Assembly (NCBI GenBank): GCA_036345935.2
Contig: JADWOT020000003.1
Span: 21,284,509 to 21,348,508, forward strand
DNA: 64,000 bases
Origin: Taenia hydatigena
Taxonomy: Eukaryota; Platyhelminthes; Cestoda; Cyclophyllidea; Taeniidae
Direction: 5' to 3'
Under the pieces are notes generated by a model. The model did not search any database. It saw only the letters and a list, made by a program, of their open reading frames with translations, and was not told where the DNA came from. Every line of letters starts with the position of its first letter. The first letter of the stretch is position 1. This document shows, piece after piece, positions 49,684-60,950 of the stretch. The translations under genes and the position numbers were made by a program.

Positions 49684-52600
49684 CTGCAACCAGGAAGTGG
49701 AGAAAGTTGTCGATGATAAGTGACTAAAAGATTTGATTATCGTACCAAATAAGAAGAATTGATCCAAACAAGGAAATGATGGCTGAAAAGAGACATAGCA
49801 GAAGTGCGTTTGATACCATCCAAATAGGGACATGGTTCACCGAAACCATACAAACCAGGGCGAAATACAGAAAATGTGTCCACTTGTGGTGGAATAAAAC
49901 AGTGAAAAAGGATAGGAGTTATCCGCAGCGTGAAAGCAGCCTCGAGTCTTCCACCAGAAAAGTTGATGATACTTGCGACTGAAAAAGGTCATGGGTTGCT
50001 CAAAAGAAACGGACCAAGAAACCTCAAACAGAGGAAAACGCCTTTCTTCTGTCCATTCATTCCCTGGGCTTTTTCCCAGTCGATGACGAAAATTCACATT
50101 TTTGAGACTTTACAAAACAAAAAAGTGACAATTACACAGCTTACTATTTTCATTATTTCCGATAGTTTTTTTGGCTTCCTCGAGAGAGGCCTGTAGTCGA
50201 CCGATTTGGATCTCGCCTTGCTCACGTCGTCCCTCTTCGGCCTGCAGGCGACCACGCAGATCCTGCAGCGCCGTCTGTACCTCCTCCAGCTCAGACTCCT
50301 TTGCAGTTAGCACCTTCTCCTGCTCCGTTGCTACCTGACCGCGCAGTTTTGCCTGTGGAAGAAAAAAATTCGTTGCACTCGTCTGGGACGGATTGTAACC
50401 AACACCAATCATCATTTGAGTTCGCCAAATCTGAGTAGATGAGTTTCCTGATTCGTTTATACGCATGACATAAATCTTGATTTCTTGCCGATGTTGCCCT
50501 TATCACCTCATTAGCAAAAACTATGAAAACAATGCCAATAAGATGGTTGAGAATGAAAAACGTCAACTCAGATGAAGGCACCGGTACAACTCAACTTACT
50601 AGTAGCCACCATTCGCATACTTCAAGGTGCATTCACCAAACTAACATCTTGGTGGTTAAGCCCACTAGAACGGATCGACGGTAACGAAAAAAAGACACAC
50701 AATGCAAAATAATAAGTAATTCAACTCTAGCAGCACTGACGTCTTAACAGTGAATGAGCCAGACTACTTGGAACCATCACTGGTCACCATTCTGAAGCAT
50801 GAAAGAGAGGATGAAGCATGAAGCTCATGAGTTTCTATACTTTAAATCCCATGTCTATACTCGAGCTATGGTATTGGCATAATACAATCGCGTTATCCAA
50901 AAAGTGCCCTCATGATTTGCAGTTTCAGAGGTAAGCAATGTTTCGATTGCTGATAACGGGGTAGGCAAGTTGGAGAACACAAAAGCGAAAGGCATGGTCT
51001 TCTCCCTACAACGCCACCGATAAGTGCATATAACGACCGTCAAACCCGAAATGAATATGAACACCCTTTAACAAACAATCCGTACCAGACTAACAGCGAC
51101 ATACCCTGGGAAGAATGAAACACTTTGACATCGACAAGACGTAACTGACTCTGTGTGATCACCTTTCCAGATAAAAGTAAACAGCACTACCTATCTTAAA
51201 CTGCAACCAGCTTTTGAAAACAAACTTGAGGGTAGAGTGTTACGACATAAACCATGATGTGGCCACTAAAAGCCCGAGCCAACAGCAGCAGGCCAGTACA
51301 TAGAAGGAGGCAGTGACAGCAGCATAGTACGATCAAAATTAGAAACAAAAAATAATTCCATGGAAACAATGATGCCGAGTATATTCCTAGACTGGACTGG
51401 CAATAGCAAAAAGGGTAATGAAGGCGCATTTGGGGATGCATCATGAGCTGGAAACAAATCAAGATTTTTAATAAAATAATGCCCTGCGCAGAAGACAATT
51501 TGCGCCCAACAAAGACGTATAATTTTGGCAATCCTCAAAGGGACGAAGGTTTTAAAGGATGCCAGAGAAGCGTATTTTAATAGACACCACAGATTATCCC
51601 TAATTGTTTCAGCTAACGGAAACCAACTACGAATAGCGAAAATTTGAGGAGGGCTATCCACCACAGAACTAGAAGTAACCCTTGTACGATATGGGGTAAA
51701 CCACTTGACGACATCCAGGAATAACAATCAGAGGACTTCGACGTACATACCTTGTTGTGAGTAACTTTCAATTCCTTTTGTAGTTGCTTGATGATACCAT
51801 TTGCCTTTGTGACTTCACAGGCCTGCTGTTTCATGAGTTTCTCCAGCTTCTCCACCTGCTTCACTTTTTGCTGGAGATCTTCTTGCATTTCCCTCTGGCA
51901 AGGAAGCAAAAAACGCCATAAGAAACTGCTGCTAACGCGGTACTCACCAGCTGATTCCTTTGAGCACTGCACTCTAACTCGAAAGAGCTGGCTCTGCGTT
52001 GTTCTACGGTAAACATGGACTCCATTTTATCGTGCTTGGCTGTTAGTTGGGAAATGTTTAATTCAAGCTGCTCGATTTTGACTTTAAATGAGAGAATTTC
52101 CGATTTCTGAGCTGCAGATTCATTAAGTTAGAACGCTTCTCCCGAAAACCGGTTTACCATCATTTTCACCCTGAATCCTGGCAAGAGTGGATTCCGTCTC
52201 TTTTAGAGTTCTCGAGAGCTCAGTGATCTGGGACTTTAACTCATCTTCACGAACGGCATTTGTCTAAAGTAATAACGCAAAAGGAATAAAGCTACCGCCA
52301 GAAGAGATGCTTGTGACTCCAATTTTAATCGAAGACCGGAGAGCTCATCCTTGTGAGCTTCCTGAAGGGCATTTAATTCAGAGAAATGCTTAGATTTTAA
52401 CAATTCAATCGTCTAAAAAATTACAGGAATGAATCAAACAAAACCTTATAATTTGACGACGTTATCTGGTCCATTTGCGACTCATACTGTTTTTTTAAGT
52501 CCGACACTTCGCGTTGGCAACTTTCTTTCATGCCTTCCAGTTTATTTTTAAGCTCATTCGACATCTTAGAACTATCATGCAGCATGTTAAAATACCTGAG

Positions 52601-53287
52601 ATGAGGAGGCGAGTTGCTGAGTGAGAACGGACTCTGCGTTGCGAAATTTTTCCAAAGTTATTTCGTGAGCAGCCTAACACAGGTAAGACTCAAAACCGAA
52701 CCTTAAATTTTTTTATGTAAGAGACAAGATAGGCTTTAAGAGTTTCATCAGAAGCTGCAGTAAAGTTAATAGCCAAATGTGTTAAGCGACGAAAATCTGT
52801 CGTTTCCACAATCTCGAGGATATGAGGCTCGAGCGTTTCGGAAAATTGCAAAACATATCTAAGATAAAATGAAAATGGCAATACCAAACCTAGGTGAGTT
52901 GCTATTTTCTTCTGTTAGACATTTGTTGAGCAGATCAGCGAGCATTTGCCCGAATGCATTGAATTCAACAATCAAACCTTGCTGCTCCTTCAATCTAATG
53001 GGGATGAACAAAAGCACAAGCATGCGCACTTTTGGAAATCAGAAGAGAAAATTTTTGCGGTGAATAAGAAGTACATATCAGTATCATCGGTCAAGATGAT
53101 ATCAAGGGACTAAAAATCGATTAGGAATTATTCAAGCGAACCTCACCTTTTCAACTTGAGTATTAGATGGACTGGTTTGCTCAACAGTGACAGTGATTTT
53201 CTTTCTAAGAAAGTCAAAAGAGTGAGGAACGACAAACTTAGTGCCGCAGAAGACGACATGATCCTGGCAGTAAAACTTCGGCATCAT
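48927..53287 (-). CDS. SASS6: SAS-6 centriole cartwheel protein (13 exons)
   Basis: SAS-6 forms the ninefold hub and spokes of the centriolar cartwheel. Its head domains join into rings and its coiled coils form the spokes. Exons on the - strand: 53287-53147, 53109-53030, 52994-52890, 52858-52702, 52673-52596, 52564-52445, 52412-52296, 52263-52158, 52111-51948, 51894-51751, 50352-50145, 49683-49468, 49237-48927. Phases agree throughout, giving 648 residues, close to human SAS-6 (657). The start ATG at 53287 follows an in-frame TAG three codons upstream. Head domain about 1-161, coiled coil about 162-480 with KANGIIKQLQKEL and IISWLNRQISE landmarks, then a Ser/Thr/Pro-rich tail. Nine introns are 28-53 bases; the last three are 1,398, 461 and 230. 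A GTAAGA donor in the last exon leaves room for an alternative C-terminus. Confidence 0.93.
50145..52673 (-). CDS. SASS6: SAS-6 exons 5-11: spoke coiled coil
   Basis: Residues about 162-473, Lys/Glu/Gln/Leu-rich throughout with heptad-like spacing and no Pro runs. It includes REMQEDLQQKVKQVEKLEKL, then NGIIKQLQKELKV, which aligns with the conserved NEIIKKLQ region of animal SAS-6. Exon 11 (50352-50145) continues the coil with GRLQASLEEAKKTIGNNEN. Confidence 0.92.
50353..51750 (-). other. SAS-6 intron 10 (1.4 kb)
   Basis: GTATGT donor and ttccacag acceptor on the - strand. Small open frames inside show no recognisable content. It separates the 5' half with tiny introns from the 3' half with ordinary ones. 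Confidence 0.8.
52702..53287 (-). CDS. SASS6: SAS-6 exons 1-4: N-terminal head domain
   Basis: Residues 1-161. Landmarks are ILTDDTDMYFLF, SSDFQKLKEQQGLIVEF, LLNKCL and ETTDFRRLTHLAINF. The Phe in TDFRRL falls at residue 131 and aligns with the head-head interface Phe shown in vertebrate and algal SAS-6 to be needed for ring formation. The four exons are separated by introns of 37, 35 and 31 bases; the intron after exon 4 is only 28 bases. Confidence 0.93.
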
Positions 53288-54546
53288 ACAACCCTAATCT
53301 GGGCTAGTCAAAAACCGACAGCTGCTCACTAACCTCAAGGCGAGAGCGAATCAAAACCCCACAAAGCAACGAAATCCTACCAATGTGCCAAAATCCCATA
53401 AAAAAAGGCTGGAATTTCGCTGCAAAGCTAAGGGGGATTTAAAAAAAATAATACTAAAGCAAGATATTGCCGCTGTACAGAAGGGACTGGGAATAATGGC
53501 ATGGCCCGAAAACAAGTCCAGCTCGCCAAAGTGTAATGGTTAAACGTAGGGCACTTCACCGAAATAAAGAGCTAGCTAAACGGCTAGCGTATAATTGTTT
53601 GAGCTTATAACAACGGCAGCAGGTAAACATTTATGCGGTACTTGAAAATATTTGAGGTCGGACTTGGGTTGCCTCGCCACTTGAGGACTCTTACTGCATA
53701 TTCAGTGCGTGGTATGCCCCCAAGCTATGCCATTGGATCACCAACCAGAGTGCAAAACCTCCCAATGTTGTCACTTCTTTTAGCATTGACGATAGCATAG
53801 AATGTTGCAAATGCATTAGCAAGTCCAGAGAGGTCCCCGTAGACTAAAACATTTCTGTTGAGAAGGAACTTGAAACCCCTTTTACAATTTTCCATAATCT
53901 TGCATAAACACAGGAAGGCATTTGTGAATTTATGCGTCTTTTACACAATCACAACGCTTTTTAGCCTTAAAATTTAATCTGGCTAAACTATTCTAAGCCA
54001 ATCATAAACCAATAATCTTCCAGCGTTCTTTGGTGATATTACTGGCTGAAAGGTTATTTGCAGCCGACGGAAGACGCGAGTTTTGAATCTCTACTTTACT
54101 AGGTAGCACAATTTCTGGCTGAAATTTGGCACAGTAAAACAACCCATGTTTTGTTAACAATTCTATGATTATTGAATACTTAAAAGTTCATATTGTTTAT
54201 TGTAATAAACGATTTTTTAATGCTGCCTATCCTGTACATTTTTTAATTTCAGCTGCAATATTAATATCAATCTTAACGTTTTATTGACGCAATTGAATGC
54301 CAGTAGCCTAATATGTCTATCTGGCGAACCATTGGACTTTATGTGCATATGTAGCCTGCCTTTGGCTTCGTTGACCTCAACGGGTAAATCACATTATTGT
54401 CGAGTTGGCTTACATGTTTATCGGTCTTTTCACTTGGTAACCTCGTAAGCTCTTTTTGTGCTTGTTCATAATCATAGTTGGTTCCATATGTCCTTCTTGG
54501 GTGCATCCGTTATAGGGTGCAGCATACTTGATTTCTTACGCGCACA
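53288..54546. other. Divergent spacer between SAS-6 and PIGW
   Basis: 1,259 bases between two head-to-head starts; both promoters must lie here. The + strand shifts from A-rich near SAS-6 to T-rich near PIGW. I saw no clear TATA or CCAAT arrangement, no gene and no repeat copy. Confidence 0.65.
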
Positions 54547-54708
54547 ATGGATCCTCTAAAGGCGGAACATCATCTCCAATTCGTCAGTAACTGTACTGGG
54601 GGATCAACTTTTGAAGTCATGGGTCTTCTTCTCATTGTTTGCTCTGTTGGCTACCTCAGATTCGCAATTGAGCGGTTGTTGTTTCGAAATGCATCTAAAA
54701 TCATGCAA
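54547..54708 (+). CDS. PIGW: PIGW exon 1 (3' end uncertain)
   Basis: ATG at 54547 opens MDPLKAEHHLQFVSNCTGGS, where FVSN-x-x-G matches the N-terminal motif of PIG-W/GWT1 proteins, followed by a hydrophobic segment. The frame hits TGA at 54730. The donor is either GTTTTT at 54709 (phase 0) or GTTGTT at 54675 (phase 2); neither is strong. Confidence 0.75.
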
Positions 54709-57700
54709 GTTTTTGATACTTTCTCGCACTGACCCCTTATTGCCTGACATGAAAGTGCCTTCGTGGATTTACATCACACATGGATTTTTTAAGTTAGGTG
54801 ATAAAATTCATAGATTCCTCATTCGTTTAGTCGCATCTTCTTTCTGTTGTCTTAACGGTTTTCGCTTTTTGACATAACATCTCCTCGTTCTTCCATCTAC
54901 TTATCAATAACGCCTCTATTCGTTTCCCTGGTTTCTTCTCCCTTCGTATGCCTTCGTTGTTCATCAAATATCTATTTTTTTCAATCCTTTTGTTCTTTTG
55001 GACATTGCTTTTTCTTATCTATGGATTCTATCATATATAAAACCATGTTTTTTTGTGCATCGATCACTTCTTTGTACTGGTTTATTCGCTATACCATAAA
55101 GTGCTTGTTCTTTGCTTCCTTACCTGCTTTCCTAGGCTAATGGGTGTTCGGTCCAGTTTAATACCCGTATTATCGTTTTTTTTTCTTATTCTTCTAGATT
55201 AATAACGCTAGACCTACTCGCCACAATCGTAGCTATCGTACTTCCTTGTACTCTCCTCTCTGGCTATGTTCTTGAGATCAACATCGTTCTCCTTTCCGCC
55301 ATCTGCCTGCTCCAACTTAAGACACCATCCATTTCCCCTATCGACCTCGCCACCGTCTTTCCCCACACTCTGTCCACTTGGCGCCGCCTCTGTCGCACCT
55401 TCGTCCTTGTCTATACATGTATCTGTATCTATGCTGTTGACCTACCTATCTTTCCTCGGCGCTTCGCAAAGACTGAAGTGACGGGCGTAAGTTTGATGGA
55501 CACAGGTGTCGGCTTGATTGCCGTCATCGTGGGCCTATCAAATGTCGCCTTCCTCGACGCTTGTCGTCGTCGCCCTCTTCCGTGCTTTGCTTTGCTCAAG
55601 ATTGTCGCTAGGACCACACTGCCCTGTTTTGCGGTGGGGTTTCTGAGGACCATTGTGGTCAAGGTACTAGGTTATCCAGAGCATGTGACCGAGTATGGTG
55701 TACATTGGAACTTCTTCTTCACTCTGGCCTGTATTCGGGTATGTCAGTTAGTGATTCGTACACTTCGATTTGATCCTGTTCCATAACCAAATACTTTGAT
55801 TGCACGGATTTTATTTCCCATTTGATTTTTTCTTCCACAGTAGAGCTTATTGGATTGTCCGGTTCGCTTGTATACCTGGCCAGCTTGTTTCAAATGAGCT
55901 AGTAGAAATAATTGAAACCTACCGTTGATTTGTACGTAACTTATGTCACTATCGCTTCCACCACAGCTGTGGACTTATTTAATCGACTTCTACCATAGTT
56001 CTGTTTCGCTTATTACAACGGGATGGTAGCTCAGGTCAGATCGCGACCTGTAAAAGGCATTCTACTGTCGTGGCATCCGTCGAGGGCAGCAACGAGAAAA
56101 CAGCAGATACGTTCTAGTTTGGAGAAGTCCAAGCACAGTGTGGTGTAATGTTGAGGCGCTCAGTTGCTCAGTCGTAGACGCTTGAACGATGCAAACGTTT
56201 CGGAAATGGTCAGTTGTACGCCTGCTGGTGACAATTCCGACTGTGTTATCTCTGTCCCTGCCCTAAAGCACAGCAGTTATTCCTGCGGATGTTCTGTACG
56301 TGAAAAGCCTGCTTCTCTGCAGTAGACGGATAGCCTATAGCGCTTTCGTGATTTCGAAACGTTCGCTAGCGCTGAGTGCTCTAGAATAACTTGGCAACGC
56401 TAATAAATTTTTCGATAGCGAGGCTTCGCAGCAATTACTTCAACGCTTGAATAAGTGTAAGTAGATGTAACTGTAGTTCCTGCTCTTTGAAAATTGTTGG
56501 ATTCTGTTATGTCTAAAAATTCCAGCTTGCCTTGAACATCATACTCTCGATCCATTTGGGTGTTCAGCACAACTTTTTCTTATCTACGTCAAAAAGCATC
56601 TTTAGGCATAGCAGGAAATAATCTAAAATCGGGGCGCATGGTTCAAGTGCTATTACTAACAACGTCGATTATTTATCCTCATGACTGTCACAAAACCACA
56701 CGTGCCCGCATTTTCTGCCATTGTGCCATACAGAGATGCTCCCATTTATTATTCCGACCAGCAGTTTATTTTCTTTAAGGAGTGTATCAAGCATAGAAAA
56801 AGTGGCAAATTCTGGTGCAGATCCTCTCTTTCCCCTAGCCAATCTTTTCAAATGGAACATTATCGCTGGTTGTTTTAGTTGGCTGGGCGTAGTTGTAGGT
56901 GAAACCCCTCAAACTATATCCCTTTCCTACCACTTCACCTGGCTTTATGTCTATCCATAAAAATGCCTAGTTCATTTTCAACTTTTGAACCGTTTGTTCA
57001 TCGGAAATGACATAACTTGGTTTCACATCGGATTCTTTGGCAAGGGAATTTGTGGATTTTAAATGTAACTGGTAATGCATTGAAGCGTCTTCTTGTTTGA
57101 AGATGCTACCAAACTGTCGTCACATTCATAAAGGGTTTTGGAGCTGTAAAACCTTTGCCATTTCGAAATCCCTGGGTGATTCCAAATGAGGGAAATAAGA
57201 ACAAGGCGCTATAGAGAACTATCGACTGACTTTCTTCTTCTGAAGCCCTCACGTATCTTGTATGCATTTCTCCATCCAGCTTTCAATGAATCCTGTGCTA
57301 ATTGTTTTTATACGTTGGCTTTTCGAAATCGGTAATAACTCTAAACACACCAACGTGACTGCATCGAAATCACCACCAACTTTTTTCAACTTGATGATCT
57401 TCGTCCATGTATAAACCTTTTCGTGTTCTATGTGCAGCCTATCGATTTGATTGGACTCTTCGAAAAGAAAAAACCGGCTTTCTATTCCCACTTTTCTTTC
57501 CTCCACAGCTAGGTGGGTTCGTTGTAGCCTATGCGCTGAGTCGAATGTCCGATTTTGACGCGATGAACGCGCACTTTGTTCTCTGCGTACTGCTCGCGTG
57601 CTTTCAACAGTGGGTCGTGCTGGGCTGGGCTCAGCGCCACCACGTTCTTCGTTCATCCCCCCTCGTCACTACCGAGAGTGCCAGTGACAGGTCCGCCAAC

Positions 57701-60043
57701 GGTATCGAGGCGCTGATACGTGCCAATGCGGAAGGTCTGATCTCGCTGCCTGGCTACCTGTGCCTCTTTATCTACGGCACCGCTATCGCCCTCCTCCTCC
57801 GACTCCATCTCGAACTGCCCGCCTCCCAACCCGTCGATAAGCTAAAAGTTCTCTGTGTCCAAGGCAAGGAGACCTGGTAAGTTATATCCAGAATTAGAGC
57901 GATGTGGAGTTAAATCAGCCGAGATTATTGATTGTGTTCCACCGATATGAGAATTTAAAAGCTTATAGAGGTTGCTGATGGCTTTTTGTTCTTGGGTACA
58001 AGGTTGCGACTTTCGGGTTATGTGAAGACTGATTCGCTAGCATACATGAACCCTTATTCTGTCTCCATTTCGTTGTGACTAGTGCGCGGAGATAGGCTGT
58101 AATTTTTGTAGCTTTTGCTTTGTTGGACTGCATAGCATCTTAAAACAATAGGATTGCTTACTCAGCTGGTGTTCGAACAATCGTAACTGTCTTTAAATCT
58201 TGTTTGTACCCCTCGTCGTTTCGCAGTGAATGACTCAAGCTTACGTGTGATGTTTAAGACGCTATGGTAGAAATTCCCCTAAACTTACTAAACTTATGCC
58301 AATTCTTTGAGGCCTTTGGGTAATGCACACTTGCTGGTAGTGGCGGTCGTATTCGTCATTGCTAGTTGTATGATGTGAGCACGGTAGATACCAATGCAAA
58401 TTTCCTTCTTCTTGCGCATCTTTAAGAGCGCCCTAATGTCACCGATTTGCTCTAGTTCGGTATTTGGCTCAGCATAACTTTCTGTGATTCTCGATTAGTT
58501 TTTTTCCAATATTGTTAGGCGGCTTTTCGAGGCCAATCAATCGTGTCAAAGAGATCATGAGCATTGTGCTATTTTTCGCCATTCTTGCCTCGTTTCCCCC
58601 GCTAAAAGATGCAGTTTCATAGCATAGGATTCATGATGAAACAACCAAGGAAATTTACAAAGGTATAATCTACTCACTCTTACAAATCCAATGTGATACG
58701 CGGCTCATTGCTTCTTTGAGTATATTGATATAAAGGCGTCAAAAGACTACTTTTAGTCTAGGAAAACTTCAAGATAGTCTTCGAGGGTTTTTCCTCTCAC
58801 TATTACGAAGTTGCAGGCTAGTGGAGGGATAGGTGTTGTATCGTTGATATGCATATCAGTGACGGAGGGTTGTAAGATTTGCGATAAAATAAAATGTTTA
58901 TGCGCTTTCAATCTTTCAGCGCAGCTCTTGTGTTTTATGGACAGGGAAAATTGGGGTTGTTTTTTAGCAGCTGTGACGTTCTGACAGATGGTCATAAATC
59001 GTCTATCCACAATACGTTGAGGATGGTGACGACGCTTGAGTTACTTCAGGGACTAATTTTCGCTGCTCCCGTACTTTTTCATGGGCGAATTGGTAAGAAT
59101 GGCGATTGTTCTTAGCAGAGGACAGGAATGGAGTCTGAAGGGTGCTGAATACTCACTCTTCTCGGTGGGCGGCTTCAAAATCTTGCACTATTGGAGAAAA
59201 TGAATTTGGCGACGTAGCTTTTCGTTTCATTCCATGCTAAAATAGGGCATCTATGCATATGATTTTCGCCATAATTTTTGGCTCTAACTGTCTTTGGATG
59301 GTTATTGAGTCGTAATAACTATATCATGGCGTCAACATGGGCTGTCCGATTGGCGTCGGTGATAAGCGTAAAAGCTGAGGCATTAAGTTGAAGCGTTTGC
59401 TGAGCTACGTGTCTGTCCGTCCCTGCAGGCGCGGTGACCCCAAGAAGGTAGCCATGGCGGTGCTTTTCATTGGTGCCCTGGCGTTTCTCATCGTGGTTGC
59501 CTGTGGTGAGAGCTCAGTGTCTCGGCGTCTTGTGAATCTTCCCTACATCGCTCTACAGGTGAATATTTCATCTACATATCCTTCTCCTTTCACGTCTCAT
59601 TATCCAATTGCCTAGTAGTAACACGTGCACTTTCGTTCAGATCGGCCTTCTGTCACCTTTAATGGCGTTCTTTATCTACTGCGTTCTCGACTTCCCTAAG
59701 GGAAAACGGAAGAAACCAACGCGCAAAGGTAGCTCATTGCTCCCATAAATTATTACTTTTTCATTGCATTTGGGTAAAACCTATTCACTCAACTTTAGAT
59801 GTTATGCCTCTAATCACATTAGTCTCGGACAATGCGATGCTCTACTTTATCCTTTCGAACCTCATCACAGGAATCTTAAATCTGCTCTTCGATACCTTAA
59901 CACTTGCCGAGTGGCAGCCAGTTTGGTTCGCGACCATGTGCCAATTCCTTCTGCTCACGGCTTACACTGTCACCTGTCCACTGCTCACGCTCGTGTTCTC
60001 CTCTTTGTTTGGGCGACATGAAGCCATAATGAATAAATTGTGA
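54547..60043 (+). CDS. PIGW: PIG-W/GWT1 GPI-inositol acyltransferase
   Basis: This multi-pass ER protein transfers an acyl chain (palmitate in known cases) to the inositol of glucosaminyl-PI, an early step of GPI-anchor synthesis. Exons: 54547-about 54708, about 55157-55738, 57509-57876, 59429-59558, 59641-59728, 59799-60043, with TGA at 60041-60043. Landmarks: FVSNCTGGS near the N-terminus, AVDLPIFPRRFAKTE, SLMDTGVG, GYPEHVTEYGVHWNFFFT (the most conserved block), IRANAEGLISLPGYL and SVSRRLVNLPY. Many hydrophobic segments are visible. The exon 1/2 junction is ambiguous. Donor 54709 with acceptor 55156 is in phase and gives about 524 residues. Donor 54675 with acceptor 55197 is also in phase and gives about 499, nearer the human length of 504. 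All later junctions agree in phase. Confidence 0.92.
55157..55738 (+). CDS. PIGW: PIGW exon 2: conserved core
   Basis: It contains AVDLPIFPRRFAKTE, VSLMDTGVG and EHVTEYGVHWNFFFTLACIR. The 5' border is 55157 (after gtccag) or 55198 (after cttctag); the second has the better polypyrimidine tract. The donor GTATGT at 55739 is clear and phase 0. Confidence 0.88.
55739..57508 (+). other. PIGW intron 2 (1.8 kb)
   Basis: GTATGT donor and ctccacag acceptor. No nested feature recognised. Confidence 0.75.
57509..57876 (+). CDS. PIGW: PIGW exon 3
   Basis: It encodes hydrophobic segments and LIRANAEGLISLPGYLCLF, which matches the conserved N-A/R-E-G-I-x-S-x-x-G-Y block of the family. Entry is phase 0, exit phase 2 at TG/GTAAGT. 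Confidence 0.9.
57877..59428 (+). other. PIGW intron 3 (1.55 kb)
   Basis: GTAAGT donor and ccctgcag acceptor. No feature recognised. Confidence 0.75.
59429..60043 (+). CDS. PIGW: PIGW exons 4-6: C-terminal membrane segments
   Basis: Exons 59429-59558, 59641-59728 and 59799-60043, with introns of 82 and 70 bases. SVSRRLVNLPYIAL and SNLITGILNLLFDTL match the last conserved blocks of PIG-W. At least four hydrophobic stretches are present. Confidence 0.92.
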
Positions 60044-60631
60044 AGCTGGTTCCCGTTATCTAGCCTCTACTTTCCAACCGAAACTGTTTCTTTTGTGTTA
60101 TTTCTTTTTTATGCTGGTAATTTTTGGAATAAAGGTTGCCTTTGTGGAATCCTGCGTCTTTTTGCGTGTCCGCCTTCTGTTATGCGCTAATTTCAATATT
60201 ACCAGTGACACCTCAAATTAACTCTATTGAATCGGATTCAACTACTCTGCAATCCTATGCTCTATTTCATATCCAACTATTTCTTATTAAAATTAGTAGG
60301 TTTTGTTAGTAATTCCATTTGCTTTAGTCGTTGTCATTGCTTAGTGGCAAGTAATTCGACCAATCGGCAGCGAGCCTTATTAGGAACATCAGTGTTTCTA
60401 TGAGCGCATGCATTCAATGTGGAAATTTTATGCCTATTTCCCGTAGTTTCAATGATTAGTCCCTTTCACCATTTCTGATTTGTGTAAGTATAGATATTGT
60501 TACGATACTTTTTTTCAATAAATCCGATTGTAGCCAATAAGAGCCGTGCCTTAATCCAAAGCTATAATCTGGTTGGTTGGATGGTCGCTTCTTCGCTAAC
60601 CTGGCCATTGGCCTTGATTCGTTTGTTCTAG
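60044..60631 (+). other. PIGW-PPWD1 spacer
   Basis: 588 bases between same-strand genes, with two AATAAA hexamers (60128 and 60517). It ends in tttgttctag directly before the PPWD1 ATG. No gene seen. Confidence 0.7.
60128..60133 (+). terminator. AATAAA polyadenylation signal of PIGW
   Basis: Canonical hexamer 85 bases after the PIGW stop, followed by T/G-rich sequence as expected downstream of a cleavage site. A second AATAAA at 60517-60522 could serve as an alternative. Confidence 0.7.
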
Positions 60632-60950
60632 ATGACTGAGTCTAACCAAACGACTGGCTCACTGCCTACGGAAGAGCGGTCTGATAGTAATGGTGAGGCA
60701 GTGAGTTCTCCAACCTCCGAAATGACCTCAAGTGGTGATCGGAAGAGAGAGCATGGATTAGTCAGTAATGACGATCGGGATGTTGACGATGATACTGTTG
60801 GCCCACTCCCCTCCGAAATGATCCTCAACGACAACGACGATAACAGAGACAGGGGTGGTGAAAATGACGACACCGTGGGTCCTCTTCCCTCTGAAATGGA
60901 GGATTCGTCTTCCACTGCAGAACCCCCGAAAAAAAAGCCAAAGAGAAGAG
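60632..60950 (+). CDS. PPWD1: PPWD1 exon 1: acidic N-terminus and basic cluster
   Basis: MTESNQTTGSLPTEE opens a 106-residue acidic, Ser-rich leader. DDTVGPLPSEM occurs twice (residues 53-63 and 79-89); the VGP-x-P motif is normally single before the basic cluster in PPWD1. The frame runs on to a TAG at 60971-60973, so an exon end before it is needed. Ending at 60950 gives KRR joined to VLKDE, matching the family. Confidence 0.85.
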
